Source: an uncultured Flavobacteriaceae bacterium
Lineage (GTDB): Bacteria; Bacteroidota; Bacteroidia; Flavobacteriales; Flavobacteriaceae
Direction: 5' to 3'
Length of the DNA stretch: 46,548 bases
NCBI GenBank assembly: GCA_937923735.1
Contig: CALDUJ010000055.1
Location: forward strand, 1 to 46,548
Shown: positions 9,829-20,043 of the stretch, one piece after another
Numbering within the stretch: position 1 is the stretch's first letter
Layout: every line of letters begins with the position of its first letter
Position numbers and translations under genes: made by a program
The notes under the pieces: generated by a model
Seen by the model: the letters and a program-made list of their open reading frames with translations, nothing else
Databases searched by the model: none
Told to the model about the DNA's origin: nothing

Positions 9829-11331
9829 ATGTTCTTAAAGCCTCTTGCAGCAAAATTATTCGCAAAAAAAGTAAAAAAATCAGTCGATTTATGGGTTAAA
9901 AGACCTCTTGAAACCCAAGAGAAAGTATTTCGCCAACTCATCTCTAAAGCCGCAGAAACGCAGTTTGGTAAGGATCATGACTTTGTGAGTATCAATAGCC
10001 ATGAGGATTTCGTAAAACGTGTTCCAGTAAAAGATTACGAAGCCTTAAAACCCTATGTAGAGCTTGTTGTGGCTGGTGAAGAAGATATTTTATGGCCTGG
10101 AAAACCGTTATATTTTGCCAAAACTTCAGGAACGACTTCTGGTGTAAAATACATTCCAATTACTGAGCAATCTATAAAAGCGCAAGTAGAATCTTCTCGC
10201 AACGCTATTTTACTTTATATTAATGAAACAGGAAACAGCAAGTTTGTAGACGGCAAGATGATTTTCCTTCAAGGAAGCCCAGAACTCAACAAAAAAAATG
10301 GGATTAATGTTGGTCGTCTTTCAGGTATTTCAGCGCATTATGTTCCTAAATATCTTCAAAAAAATCGATTGCCTTCATGGGAAACCAATTGTATAGATGA
10401 TTGGGAAACCAAAGTGAATGCCATAGTTGAAGAAACCGTCAATGAGAATATGACCGTTATTGCAGGCATACCTTCTTGGGTACAAATGTATTTTGAGAAA
10501 CTTCAAGAAAAGACAGGTAAACAAGTTGGAGAGATTTTTAAGAACTTCAATCTATTCATTTTTGGAGGTGTTAATTATGAACCCTATCGAGCAAAGTTTG
10601 AGAAGTTAATTGGGAGAAAAGTTGATAGTATAGAGCTATACCCTGCAAGTGAAGGTTTTTTTGCATTTCAAGACAAGCAAAACGACAAAGGAATGCTTCT
10701 TCAATTAAATTCAGGAATTTTTTACGAGTTTATAAAGGCCGGTGAGTTTTTTGAAGAAAACCCTAAGCGTATTACTATAAAAGATGTTGAGGTGGGGGTT
10801 AATTATGTCATGATAATTTCAACTAATGCTGGATTGTGGGCATATAACCTTGGCGATACTATTCAATTTACTTCTACAAATCCCTATAAAATCATAGTTT
10901 CTGGACGCATCAAACATTTTATTTCGGCTTTTGGAGAGCATGTTATAGGAAAAGAAGTAGAGCAAGCAATGAATGAAGCTACAGCAAATACAAATATAAG
11001 AGTTTCAGAATTTACAGTAGCGCCTCAAATCAATCCAAAAGAAGGTCTTCCGTATCACGAATGGTTTATAGAATTTGAAAACGAGCCAGAAAATCTTTCC
11101 GATTTGTCAAAACATTTGGACGACTCACTTCAGAAACAAAATAGTTATTATTTTGATTTAATTGAAGGAAAAGTATTGCGACCTTTAAAGATTTCAATTG
11201 TCAAAAAAGATGGATTTACAACCTATATGAAATCTATCGGCAAATTAGGAGGGCAAAATAAGATTCCAAGACTAGCTAATGATAGAAAAATTGCTGATGT
11301 TTTAAATCAACAGAATTTAACCAAGAAGTAG
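9829..11331 (+). CDS. GH3 (auxin-responsive promoter) family acyl-adenylate enzyme
   Basis: YFAKTSGTTSGVKYIPIT, LYPASEGFFAFQ, YNLGDTIQFTSTNPYKIIVSGRIKHFISAFGEHV. Confidence 0.92.
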   Translation: MFLKPLAAKLFAKKVKKSVDLWVKRPLETQEKVFRQLISKAAETQFGKDHDFVSINSHEDFVKRVPVKDYEALKPYVELVVAGEEDILWPGKPLYFAKTSGTTSGVKYIPITEQSIKAQVESSRNAILLYINETGNSKFVDGKMIFLQGSPELNKKNGINVGRLSGISAHYVPKYLQKNRLPSWETNCIDDWETKVNAIVEETVNENMTVIAGIPSWVQMYFEKLQEKTGKQVGEIFKNFNLFIFGGVNYEPYRAKFEKLIGRKVDSIELYPASEGFFAFQDKQNDKGMLLQLNSGIFYEFIKAGEFFEENPKRITIKDVEVGVNYVMIISTNAGLWAYNLGDTIQFTSTNPYKIIVSGRIKHFISAFGEHVIGKEVEQAMNEATANTNIRVSEFTVAPQINPKEGLPYHEWFIEFENEPENLSDLSKHLDDSLQKQNSYYFDLIEGKVLRPLKISIVKKDGFTTYMKSIGKLGGQNKIPRLANDRKIADVLNQQNLTKK

Positions 11332-11356
11332 TAACTTTGCAACCCAAAGAAGCTAT

Positions 11357-13051
11357 ATGAACAGTAAAAAACATCAAGGACGTACAAGAGCACAAGAAAG
11401 CAGTAGCGCTATTGAACGTATGTACATTACGATGCGACATCTGTTTAACCGAGGTTTTTACAAGCCTATGGGGGTTTCTGGAGAAACATTAAGAGAAGCT
11501 TTATTATTGCTTCGCCCAGAAATATATGGCTCTATCGCGGAAGAAAAGGCGGAATTAGAAGGCTTACTGTATGTGCTTGACAGACTTCCAAAAGGCATAG
11601 AGGAGTGTTCTTTTATTAATTTAACTAGTGATGAAGGCTACGGAAATTCACATTTTAAAGCTATTATCCCACCGAAAAGACGACGTAATTGTTATCGTAT
11701 AGATAACGAACAAATGAATATTGAGATAACACGAGGACGTTCAGATATTTACGATATTCTCACCCATCTAACGTTTTTGTTTATCGAATCTCATAAAATC
11801 AGTCATAGTGTTTTGATTGATGATGATACTGGTGCTACTACAAGAGACTGGCAAAAACTGGAAAAAGCAGTGTTGTCTAAAAGAGAATTAACCCAAATTG
11901 AAAAAGAAATTGCGTTGTCTCACACTGCTAATATTTTAGGCAGAACTTTTGACGAACTTAATGCTGTATATTCTAAATTCTCTACGCCCAAATATCCTGA
12001 GCGTTTCTTATCAATTATCTATTGGCTAGGGAAGCTTGCCATAGAAGAAACTGTTAATAATAAGAAAAGGACAATTACTTTTAGCTCTGTTTTAAGAGAG
12101 CGATTGGGACACCATTTACACGGAGAAATATGGGCCACGAACGCTAAAGAAGTTTTAAAGAAGCACAATTTGCTTGAGCGCCCAATTCATATCATAAGTG
12201 CAAATATGCATAGTGTTATGAATACGATTTTTGCACCTACAGCTCTTAAAGCACTAGTGTCCAAAAAAGATATTTTTGATGTTTACAAAGACCTTAGCGA
12301 GGATGTTAACAATGCACTTTGTACTAAAGTTACTAAGCAAGCGTTACAGAACGGAATGTTGTCTATAAATGATTCGTCTGGATCTAATATTGATGTACAA
12401 ATTTTCGACACTTCTAAAATCGAATTATCTAAAACAGGTTTAAACATTGAAGAAAAAAAACATGTCTCAAAAAAACCCGTTATATTCGTAATGGATTATG
12501 CTTTCGGTGAACAGGCGTACGAAACTATAGATGAACTTTTAAAGCCGTATGAAAATGGTGACGAAAAAATTCATTTAAACGTAGAGTCAGTTTCTATAAT
12601 GGGTAAAGCAGGAATACTAACAGGAGGAAAAGGAGATATCATGATACCTTCTGCTCATATTTTTGAAGGAACAGCCGATAACTATCCTTTTAAAAATGAA
12701 TTGCGAAAAGAAGATATAGATGGTAAAGGCGTAAATGTTTTTGATGGCTCAATGGTAACAGTTTTGGGAACCTCATTACAGAATAAAGAAATTTTGAAAT
12801 TCTTTCACGAATCCACATGGAACGTAATAGGTTTAGAGATGGAAGGAGCTCATTATCAAAAGGCCATTCAAGCGGCCTCAAAAGTACGAGGAAGTATTAA
12901 TCCAAAGGTAAAAGTAAGATACGCTTATTACGCTAGTGATAACCCTTTAGAAACAGGAAGTACATTAGCATCTGGAGGATTAGGGACATCGGGAGTAAGA
13001 CCAACATATGTAATTACTAGAGCAATTCTAGAGCAAATATTTAATAATTAA
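11357..13051 (+). CDS. DUF6909 family protein with a nucleoside-phosphorylase-like C-terminal region
   Basis: Recognisable Bacteroidota family next to GH3; C-terminus has GKAGILTGGKGDIMIP, GLEMEGAHYQKA and YASDNP. Confidence 0.75.
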   Translation: MNSKKHQGRTRAQESSSAIERMYITMRHLFNRGFYKPMGVSGETLREALLLLRPEIYGSIAEEKAELEGLLYVLDRLPKGIEECSFINLTSDEGYGNSHFKAIIPPKRRRNCYRIDNEQMNIEITRGRSDIYDILTHLTFLFIESHKISHSVLIDDDTGATTRDWQKLEKAVLSKRELTQIEKEIALSHTANILGRTFDELNAVYSKFSTPKYPERFLSIIYWLGKLAIEETVNNKKRTITFSSVLRERLGHHLHGEIWATNAKEVLKKHNLLERPIHIISANMHSVMNTIFAPTALKALVSKKDIFDVYKDLSEDVNNALCTKVTKQALQNGMLSINDSSGSNIDVQIFDTSKIELSKTGLNIEEKKHVSKKPVIFVMDYAFGEQAYETIDELLKPYENGDEKIHLNVESVSIMGKAGILTGGKGDIMIPSAHIFEGTADNYPFKNELRKEDIDGKGVNVFDGSMVTVLGTSLQNKEILKFFHESTWNVIGLEMEGAHYQKAIQAASKVRGSINPKVKVRYAYYASDNPLETGSTLASGGLGTSGVRPTYVITRAILEQIFNN

Positions 13052-13062
13052 GAGTTTTAAAA

Positions 13063-14139
13063 ATGAGTAATAAATTACCAGAAACAGGCGGTTCAGAAGA
13101 AGTAGATTTAGGGCAGTTGTTTAAGCTTATTGGCAAAGCGTTTGAGAGACTTTTCAAATTCTTAGCAGACTTAATAAATAAGTTATTTCTTGGATTAGTC
13201 TGGCTAATCTTCTTTTTAAAAAAACATGCTGTAAAAATCTTTTTGGCTGGAGTTTTAGGTTTTGCCCTTGCATTTATTAAAGAAAAAGTTTCTGGACCTG
13301 TGTTTGTTTCTAGCGTTACTGTAAACCAAAATTACAACACAGGAGAAAATTTATATAGTTTAATTAATTATTATAATTCCTTGACTAAGCAAAAAGGTTC
13401 AGCTACTATTGCTAAAGCATTGGATTTGAGCGAATCAGACAGCAACAATTTTGTCAGTTTTGAAATCGAACCTGTTGTAAGTGAAAATTATAGAATTAAG
13501 AACTATGACGCTTATATAAAGGAATTAGACTCTGCTATTGCTGCCAGTATTGATTATGATACATATTTAGAAAATACAATGAAGCATGACTACAGGCAAC
13601 AAAAAATATTTATTAAGACAAAAGAATCTAGAAATTTACTCCCAATCTTTCAGAAAATAATAGATAAAGTAAGTTTATCAGAGTTTTTTAATACTAGACA
13701 AAAAAGAGATTTAGAAGAATTAAAAAATAAAGAATTAGCCTTAAAACAAGCCATCATTGAGTCAGATTCTCTTAAAAACACTTATAAGAGGGTGTTAGAA
13801 ATGCCTATTGATAAAAAAGGCAGTGAATCTGGAACAAACATTACAATAGAAGGTTCAGAGACAAAAAACAAAACTAAGGAATTCGAACTCTATCAAAATG
13901 ACCTTGAACTGCGAAGGGAATTAGTTGCGATAGAGCGACAAAAACAAGATAAGGAGGAGATTATAGAAATAGTTTCGAGTGAATTCACAAGCGGTACAGT
14001 TGACAACAAAACCACGATACTAGGTAAAGAGATAAGTCGTAAAATTGCTTATGCAATTTTTTTCTCGACAATTATATTTTTGTTACTTCTAGGTGTTGAA
14101 TTGAACAAATTTATAGACCGTTATAAGGATAAGGTTTAA
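13063..14139 (+). CDS. Wzz/chain-length-determinant-like membrane protein
   Basis: TM helix near residues 55-75, coiled-coil periplasmic region, C-terminal TM helix; first gene of the polysaccharide locus. Confidence 0.6.
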   Translation: MSNKLPETGGSEEVDLGQLFKLIGKAFERLFKFLADLINKLFLGLVWLIFFLKKHAVKIFLAGVLGFALAFIKEKVSGPVFVSSVTVNQNYNTGENLYSLINYYNSLTKQKGSATIAKALDLSESDSNNFVSFEIEPVVSENYRIKNYDAYIKELDSAIAASIDYDTYLENTMKHDYRQQKIFIKTKESRNLLPIFQKIIDKVSLSEFFNTRQKRDLEELKNKELALKQAIIESDSLKNTYKRVLEMPIDKKGSESGTNITIEGSETKNKTKEFELYQNDLELRRELVAIERQKQDKEEIIEIVSSEFTSGTVDNKTTILGKEISRKIAYAIFFSTIIFLLLLGVELNKFIDRYKDKV

Positions 14140-15149
14140 TGACTATTCTTGTTACAGGAGGTGCGGGTTTCATAGGGTCAAATTTTATCCTTCATCATTT
14201 ACAAAAAGCCCCTGAAGTAAATATCATCAACCTCGACAATTTAACCTATGCTGGTAATTTAGAAAACTTAAAGGAAATAGATTCTCTAAGTAATTATAGA
14301 TTTGTTAAAGGAGACATAAGAGATTTAGCAGTTGTTAGTAAACTTTTTTCGGAGTACAAAATTGATAACATTATACATTTTGCTGCAGAAACTCATGTCG
14401 ATAATTCGATAGAAACACCATTTAATTTTATAAATACTAACATAATTGGGACGTTTAATCTTTTGGAGGTATCTTACAGAAAATGGATGAATGGACCATT
14501 CGAAACTAAACCAGATTATATTAATAGTAGGTTTCATCATATTTCTACTGACGAAGTATATGGAACTCTTGGTAACGAAGGGTTGTTTACTGAAAAGACT
14601 CCTTATGCTCCGAATAGCCCATATAGCGCGTCCAAAGCTTCGTCAGATTTTTTGGTCAGAAGCTACTTCCATACTTATGGATTAAATGTTGTTACAACTA
14701 ACTGTAGCAATAATTATGGACCCAAACAACATGACGAAAAATTAATTCCAACAATTATAAGAAAAGCTTTATTAGAAGAAAATATACCTATTTATGGAGA
14801 TGGTTTAAATATAAGAGACTGGCTATATGTTAAGGATCATTGCAAGGGGATTGATAATGTGTTTTACAATGGAAAAAGTGGAGAAACCTATAATATAGGC
14901 GGTAAAAATGAGCACACTAATTTGTATATTGCTCAAACAATCTGTGATATTTTAGACAGAAAATTTCCTAGAAAAGGAAGTAAGAGCTATAAAGACCTTA
15001 TTACATTTGTTACCGACAGACCTGGGCACGATTTTCGCTATGCGATAGACGCATCTAAAATAGAGGAAGAGCTTAACTGGAAGGCTGAAGAGAATTTAGA
15101 AAGTGGTATCCTAAAAACAATAGATTGGTACGTTAATAAATACAATTAA
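14139..15149 (+). CDS. rfbB: dTDP-glucose 4,6-dehydratase
   Basis: MTILVTGGAGFIGSNF, HFAAETHVDNSI, STDEVYGTLG, YSASKASSDFLVRSY; TAATG overlap with the upstream gene. Confidence 0.96.
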   Translation: MTILVTGGAGFIGSNFILHHLQKAPEVNIINLDNLTYAGNLENLKEIDSLSNYRFVKGDIRDLAVVSKLFSEYKIDNIIHFAAETHVDNSIETPFNFINTNIIGTFNLLEVSYRKWMNGPFETKPDYINSRFHHISTDEVYGTLGNEGLFTEKTPYAPNSPYSASKASSDFLVRSYFHTYGLNVVTTNCSNNYGPKQHDEKLIPTIIRKALLEENIPIYGDGLNIRDWLYVKDHCKGIDNVFYNGKSGETYNIGGKNEHTNLYIAQTICDILDRKFPRKGSKSYKDLITFVTDRPGHDFRYAIDASKIEEELNWKAEENLESGILKTIDWYVNKYN

Positions 15150-16007
15150 ATGAAAGGTATAATTTTAGCAGGAGGATTAGGCACTCGTTTATACCCTATC
15201 ACGTTGACGGTAAGTAAACAATTATTACCAGTCTACGATAAACCAATGATATATTATCCACTTTCTACCCTTATGTCAGCTGGGATTAAAGAAATTTTAA
15301 TAATATCCACATCCAAAGACCTCCCTAAATTTAAAGACCTCTTAGGAAATGGCAATAATTATGGTTGCCAATTTTCTTATGCTATCCAAGAAAAACCAAA
15401 TGGTTTGGCAGAAGCCTTTTTAATTGGAGAAGAATTTATAGGAAATGATAAAGTTGCATTAATTCTCGGCGACAACATATTTTATGGTTCTGGATTAGAA
15501 GAAACACTTATATCTAGTATAAAAACTGAAGGTGCTGTTATTTTTGCATATCATGTTCAAGATCCAGAGCGTTATGGGGTTGTTGAGTTTAATAAGGAAA
15601 AGAAAGCTATATCCATAGAAGAAAAGCCAGTTAAAGCAAAATCAAACTATGCTGTTCCTGGAATATATTTTTATGACAACAATGTTGTTGAGTTTGCAAA
15701 GAACATAAAACCCAGTAAAAGAGGTGAGTTAGAAATAACAGATATTAATAAAGCTTATCTCAATAAGAACATGCTAAACGTGCAAATCCTGGATAAAGGT
15801 ACTGCATGGTTAGACACAGGAACCTTTAATTCGCTTATGCAAGCATCTCAATTTGTTCAAGTGATTGAGGAAAGACAAGGGCTTAAAATTGGTGCAATAG
15901 AAGAAACTGCTTATAAAAAAGGGTTTATATCCAAAAAAGAACTTAATCAATTAGCCGCAGGTTTAATAAAAAGTGGATATGGAGAGTATTTACTCCGATT
16001 AGAATAA
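15150..16007 (+). CDS. rfbA: Glucose-1-phosphate thymidylyltransferase
   Basis: [53 protein letters not shown]. Confidence 0.97.
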   Translation: MKGIILAGGLGTRLYPITLTVSKQLLPVYDKPMIYYPLSTLMSAGIKEILIISTSKDLPKFKDLLGNGNNYGCQFSYAIQEKPNGLAEAFLIGEEFIGNDKVALILGDNIFYGSGLEETLISSIKTEGAVIFAYHVQDPERYGVVEFNKEKKAISIEEKPVKAKSNYAVPGIYFYDNNVVEFAKNIKPSKRGELEITDINKAYLNKNMLNVQILDKGTAWLDTGTFNSLMQASQFVQVIEERQGLKIGAIEETAYKKGFISKKELNQLAAGLIKSGYGEYLLRLE

Positions 16008-16565
16008 ATGGTTGTAGAAGAAACAAAATTAAAGGGTTGTTTTGTGCTAACTCCGAGAGTATTTGAAGATTCGAGAGGTAAGTTCTTCGAAAGTTATAAC
16101 AAAACAACATTTAAAAAGGCAATAGACATTAAAACAGATTTCGTCCAAGATAATCAGTCCATTTCCAAAAAAGGTGTTTTGAGAGGAATTCATTTTCAAG
16201 AAGGCAAGCATTCTCAGGCAAAATTAGTTAGTGTAACTAAGGGTGTTGTACAGGATATATGCGTTGATATAAGAAAGGACTCAAACACATTTGGAGAACA
16301 CTTTTCAATTATTCTGAGTTCAGAAAATCACAAGCAAGTATACATTCCAAGGGGTTTCGCACATGGGTTTTTGGTGTTGAGCGATTATGCAATATTTAAT
16401 TATAAATGTGATAATTACTACCATAAAAGCTCAGAAAGAGGAATTATTTATAATGACCCAACGTTAAATATAAACTGGCAGCTAGATAAAAATAGTTTCC
16501 TATTATCTCACAAAGACAAACAATTACCAACACTGCGTGGTTATTTAGATGAAAAAAAAGACTAA
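16008..16565 (+). CDS. rfbC: dTDP-4-dehydrorhamnose 3,5-epimerase
   Basis: DSRGKFFESYN, FVQDNQSISKKGVLRGIHFQ, VYIPRGFAHGFLVLS. Confidence 0.96.
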   Translation: MVVEETKLKGCFVLTPRVFEDSRGKFFESYNKTTFKKAIDIKTDFVQDNQSISKKGVLRGIHFQEGKHSQAKLVSVTKGVVQDICVDIRKDSNTFGEHFSIILSSENHKQVYIPRGFAHGFLVLSDYAIFNYKCDNYYHKSSERGIIYNDPTLNINWQLDKNSFLLSHKDKQLPTLRGYLDEKKD

Positions 16566-17355
16566 CATCTTAGTAACAGGTTCAGGAGGACAACTTGGTT
16601 TGACTTTTGTTGATTTGGAAAAAAACAATTTTAGTAGAGATTTGAATTGGATATACTTGTCTTCTAATGAACTTGACATTACACAAAAAAACCAAATAGA
16701 CAAAACCCTTGAAGAACATAATTTTGATTATTGTATCAATTGTGCTGCCTTCACAGATGTAAATCAAGCAGAAAAATCACCAGAAAAAGCTTTTAATGTA
16801 AACGCAGAAGGAGTAAAACTTTTAGCCAAAGCATGTAAAACAAGAAACATAATTTTGATTCATATATCAACAGACTATGTGTTTGATGGCGAAAAAGACG
16901 CTCCTTATCAAGTTGACGACCCTACAAATCCAATTAATCAGTATGGCAAGTCAAAACTTCTGGGGGAAGAGTATATAAGAGATATATTAGCAAAATATTT
17001 CATCATCAGGACATCGGCACTTTATAGTAAAATTCATGGCAGTAATTTTTACAGAACGATTTTAAATAAAGCTAGAAGAGAGAAAAGGCTTTATGTAACC
17101 GACTCTCAAGTGACTTGTCCGACAGCTACAGAAACTCTTGCAAAGTTTATAATAGATTTAATTATCTCAGGCAATAGTAATTATGGCACATTACATTTTC
17201 ATGATGAAAAAATAATGTCCTGGTATGAATTTGCTAATCAAATACTATCGGAGAATAATTTATCTGGCGAGATATGTCTTGTTAAAAGTAACAAATATGG
17301 TACTTTTGTGCGTAGACCCAAAAATTCAATTTTATTAATAAATAGATTAAAGTAA
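16549..17355 (+). CDS. rfbD: dTDP-4-dehydrorhamnose reductase (apparently short C-terminus)
   Basis: NILVTGSGGQLGLTF, HISTDYVFDG, YGKSKLLGEEYI; ends RRPKNSILLINRLK*. Confidence 0.9.
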   Translation: MKKKTNILVTGSGGQLGLTFVDLEKNNFSRDLNWIYLSSNELDITQKNQIDKTLEEHNFDYCINCAAFTDVNQAEKSPEKAFNVNAEGVKLLAKACKTRNIILIHISTDYVFDGEKDAPYQVDDPTNPINQYGKSKLLGEEYIRDILAKYFIIRTSALYSKIHGSNFYRTILNKARREKRLYVTDSQVTCPTATETLAKFIIDLIISGNSNYGTLHFHDEKIMSWYEFANQILSENNLSGEICLVKSNKYGTFVRRPKNSILLINRLK

Positions 17356-18374
17356 TGCTGGATCTAAAAGGAAAATCAATTTTAATTACTGGAGGAACAG
17401 GTTCTCTTGGCAAGGCTCTAACAAAACATATTCTCAACAAATACCCTGAAATAAGAAAGCTAATCATTTTTTCTAGAGATGAGCAAAAACAATTTCAGAT
17501 GGCTCAAGAATATCCTGTTGAGAAATATCCTCAAATACGTTATTTTATTGGAGATGTTAGGGATAAGGAAAGATTGATTCGCGCATTTCAAGGAGTAGAG
17601 TATGTTATTCATGCTGCTGCTATGAAACATGTTCATATAGCAGAATACAATCCAGATGAATGTATAAAAACTAATATCGGAGGAGCTGAAAATGTTGTTG
17701 ATGCATGTTTTAAAACTAAAGTAGAACGCCTTGTTGCTCTATCAACAGACAAAGCTTGTGCGCCAATAAATCTTTATGGAGCAACTAAGTTAACATCAGA
17801 CAAATTGTTTATAGCTGCAAATAACATAAAGGGAGACAATCCAATACGCTTCTCTGTAGTTCGCTATGGGAATGTTATGGGTTCTAATGGGTCAGTAATA
17901 CCATTTTTCATTAATAAGAAGATGACAGATGGTGTGTTACCGATTACAGACCCGAATATGACAAGGTTCAATATTTCTTTACAAGGCGGTGTAGATATGG
18001 TCATGCATGCATTGGAGCATGCATGGGGCGGGGAATTATTTGTTCCTAAAATACCTTCTTACCGAATAATGGATGTAGCAAATGCAATAGGACCTGATTG
18101 CGATAAGCCTGTTGTAGGAATTAGACCAGGAGAAAAAGTTCATGAGGAGATGATAACAGCATCAGATTCTTTCTACACCTACGACTTAGGAAAATATTAC
18201 TCAATCCTACCTGCGGCTCACCAATGGAACCTGCAAGATTACATAAAAACCTTTAACGCCGTTAAAGTTGAACAAGGGTTTAGTTACAACTCTGGAGAAA
18301 ATAATGACTGGGAAACAGTTGATTCCCTGAGGCATCTAATAAAAGAACACGTAGATTCTAACTTTAAAGTGTAA
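17355..18374 (+). CDS. pseB: UDP-GlcNAc 4,6-dehydratase (inverting)
   Basis: KSILITGGTGSLGKALTKHIL, AAAMKHVHIAEYNPDECIKTNIGGAENVV, ALSTDKACAPINLYGATKL. Confidence 0.95.
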   Translation: MLDLKGKSILITGGTGSLGKALTKHILNKYPEIRKLIIFSRDEQKQFQMAQEYPVEKYPQIRYFIGDVRDKERLIRAFQGVEYVIHAAAMKHVHIAEYNPDECIKTNIGGAENVVDACFKTKVERLVALSTDKACAPINLYGATKLTSDKLFIAANNIKGDNPIRFSVVRYGNVMGSNGSVIPFFINKKMTDGVLPITDPNMTRFNISLQGGVDMVMHALEHAWGGELFVPKIPSYRIMDVANAIGPDCDKPVVGIRPGEKVHEEMITASDSFYTYDLGKYYSILPAAHQWNLQDYIKTFNAVKVEQGFSYNSGENNDWETVDSLRHLIKEHVDSNFKV

Positions 18375-19522
18375 TGAGTTCTATAATACCATACGGAAGG
18401 CAACATATAGAAAAAGAGGATATAGAGGCCGTAGTAGATACCCTTACTGCAGATTTTCTTACACAGGGCCCAAAAGTCAAAGAATTTGAAGATAAGTTTG
18501 CTAAGTATGTAGGTGCAAAATATGCAGTCGCAGTTAGCAATGCTACTGCTGGATTACATATTGCAGTTTTAGCTCTGGGTTTAAAGCCAGGAGAGCGAGT
18601 TATCACCACACCTATAACATTTGCTGCATCAGCTAATTGTGTACGTTATGCCGGTGGCGAAGTTTGGTTTGCCGATATAGACCCAGAAACATATCTATTA
18701 TCTTTAGAGAGCACCAAGCAACTCCTGGAAAGTAAACCTAAAGGATTTTTTAAAGGCATAATCCCAGTAGATTTTGCAGGATTGCCAGTTAACCTTGAAG
18801 CTTTCAGGAAATTGGCTGATGAGTATGATTTATGGATAATTGAAGATGCTTGCCACGCACCTGGCGGATATTTTACAGATTCTTCAAATAAAAAACAAAT
18901 GTGTGGAAATAGTAATTATGCCGACATAGGTATTTTTTCTTTTCATCCCGTAAAGCACATAGCCTGTGGAGAAGGAGGCATGGTTACCACTAACTCTAAA
19001 ACAATTTATGATAGGTTAATGCGATTAAGAACACATGGTATAACCAAAGAACACATGAGCGAAAATCATGGCGGGTGGTTTTATGAAATGCAAGAACTAG
19101 GCTTTAATTATAGACTTACAGATATTCAATCAGCATTAGGCATTACTCAGCTTGCCAAAAATAAGAATGGCGTAATTGTAAGAAACAAAATAGCTAATAA
19201 ATATAAAAAGGCATTTAAGGGTAAAATCAAATTCCAAAGCCTTCCCACTGGTGGGACTTATAATGCGCATCATCTCTTCGTAATCGAAGTAGAAAACAGA
19301 AAAGGATTATATGACTTTTTGAGAACCCATAATATTTTTGCTCAAATACATTATATACCCGTGCATACTTTACCTTATTATAAGGAAATAGGTTATGGCA
19401 GCGCAGACCTATCCAATGCAGAAAAATATTATTCTAATTGTATTAGTTTGCCAATGTATCCTACATTAACCGATAAAGAACAAATGTTTGTAATCGAAAA
19501 AGTTCTATCCTATATTAAATGA
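18374..19522 (+). CDS. pseC: UDP-4-amino-4,6-dideoxy-N-acetyl-beta-L-altrosamine transaminase
   Basis: PYGRQHIEKEDIEAVVDTL, DFLTQGPKVKEFE, FSFHPVKHIACGEGG (PLP lysine). Confidence 0.94.
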   Translation: MSSIIPYGRQHIEKEDIEAVVDTLTADFLTQGPKVKEFEDKFAKYVGAKYAVAVSNATAGLHIAVLALGLKPGERVITTPITFAASANCVRYAGGEVWFADIDPETYLLSLESTKQLLESKPKGFFKGIIPVDFAGLPVNLEAFRKLADEYDLWIIEDACHAPGGYFTDSSNKKQMCGNSNYADIGIFSFHPVKHIACGEGGMVTTNSKTIYDRLMRLRTHGITKEHMSENHGGWFYEMQELGFNYRLTDIQSALGITQLAKNKNGVIVRNKIANKYKKAFKGKIKFQSLPTGGTYNAHHLFVIEVENRKGLYDFLRTHNIFAQIHYIPVHTLPYYKEIGYGSADLSNAEKYYSNCISLPMYPTLTDKEQMFVIEKVLSYIK

Positions 19523-20043
19523 AAGCTATTAGGATAGAATCCCAAAGGCTACTTTTTGAGCCCCTATCTTTAAGACATCTCTCAGAGGATTATGTTGATT
19601 GGCTTAACAATAAAGAAGTTAATAGATATTTAGAATCTGGAGGAGATTATACACTAGAAAAGCTTAAGACTTTTTTAAAAGAACAACAAAATAAGGACAT
19701 ACTTTTTTGGGCAATTTTTATTAAAAGCTCAAATAAACATATTGGTAACATAAAGATTGACCCAATAAACCATAAAAACAATTCTGGAGAATATGGGATC
19801 ATGATGGGCGATTCTTCAGAATGGGGGAAAGGGTATGCTAAGGAGGCATCATTAAGAATTATAGATTACTGTTTTAATGAGCTTAAGCTATCTAAAATAA
19901 CATTAGGGGTTATTGATGCTAATAGAGTGGCATTAAAATTGTATAAAAAGATTGGTTTTATAGAAGAGTCTATTAAAAAAGATTATGGTATTTATGATGG
20001 TAGATTATGTAGTTCAATACGTATGGTAAAGCACAATGATTAA
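19519..20043 (+). CDS. GNAT N-acetyltransferase, PseH-like
   Basis: GNAT fold signature (EYGIMMGDSSEWGKGYAKEAS...LGVIDANRVALKLYKKIGF) directly after pseC. Confidence 0.82.
   Translation: MKAIRIESQRLLFEPLSLRHLSEDYVDWLNNKEVNRYLESGGDYTLEKLKTFLKEQQNKDILFWAIFIKSSNKHIGNIKIDPINHKNNSGEYGIMMGDSSEWGKGYAKEASLRIIDYCFNELKLSKITLGVIDANRVALKLYKKIGFIEESIKKDYGIYDGRLCSSIRMVKHND

Noticed and set aside
18003-18024. Inverted repeat ATGCATGC-ATTGGA-GCATGCAT in pseB
   Set aside because: Explained by the conserved coding sequence VMHALEHAWGG using His/Ala/Met codons; no regulatory context.
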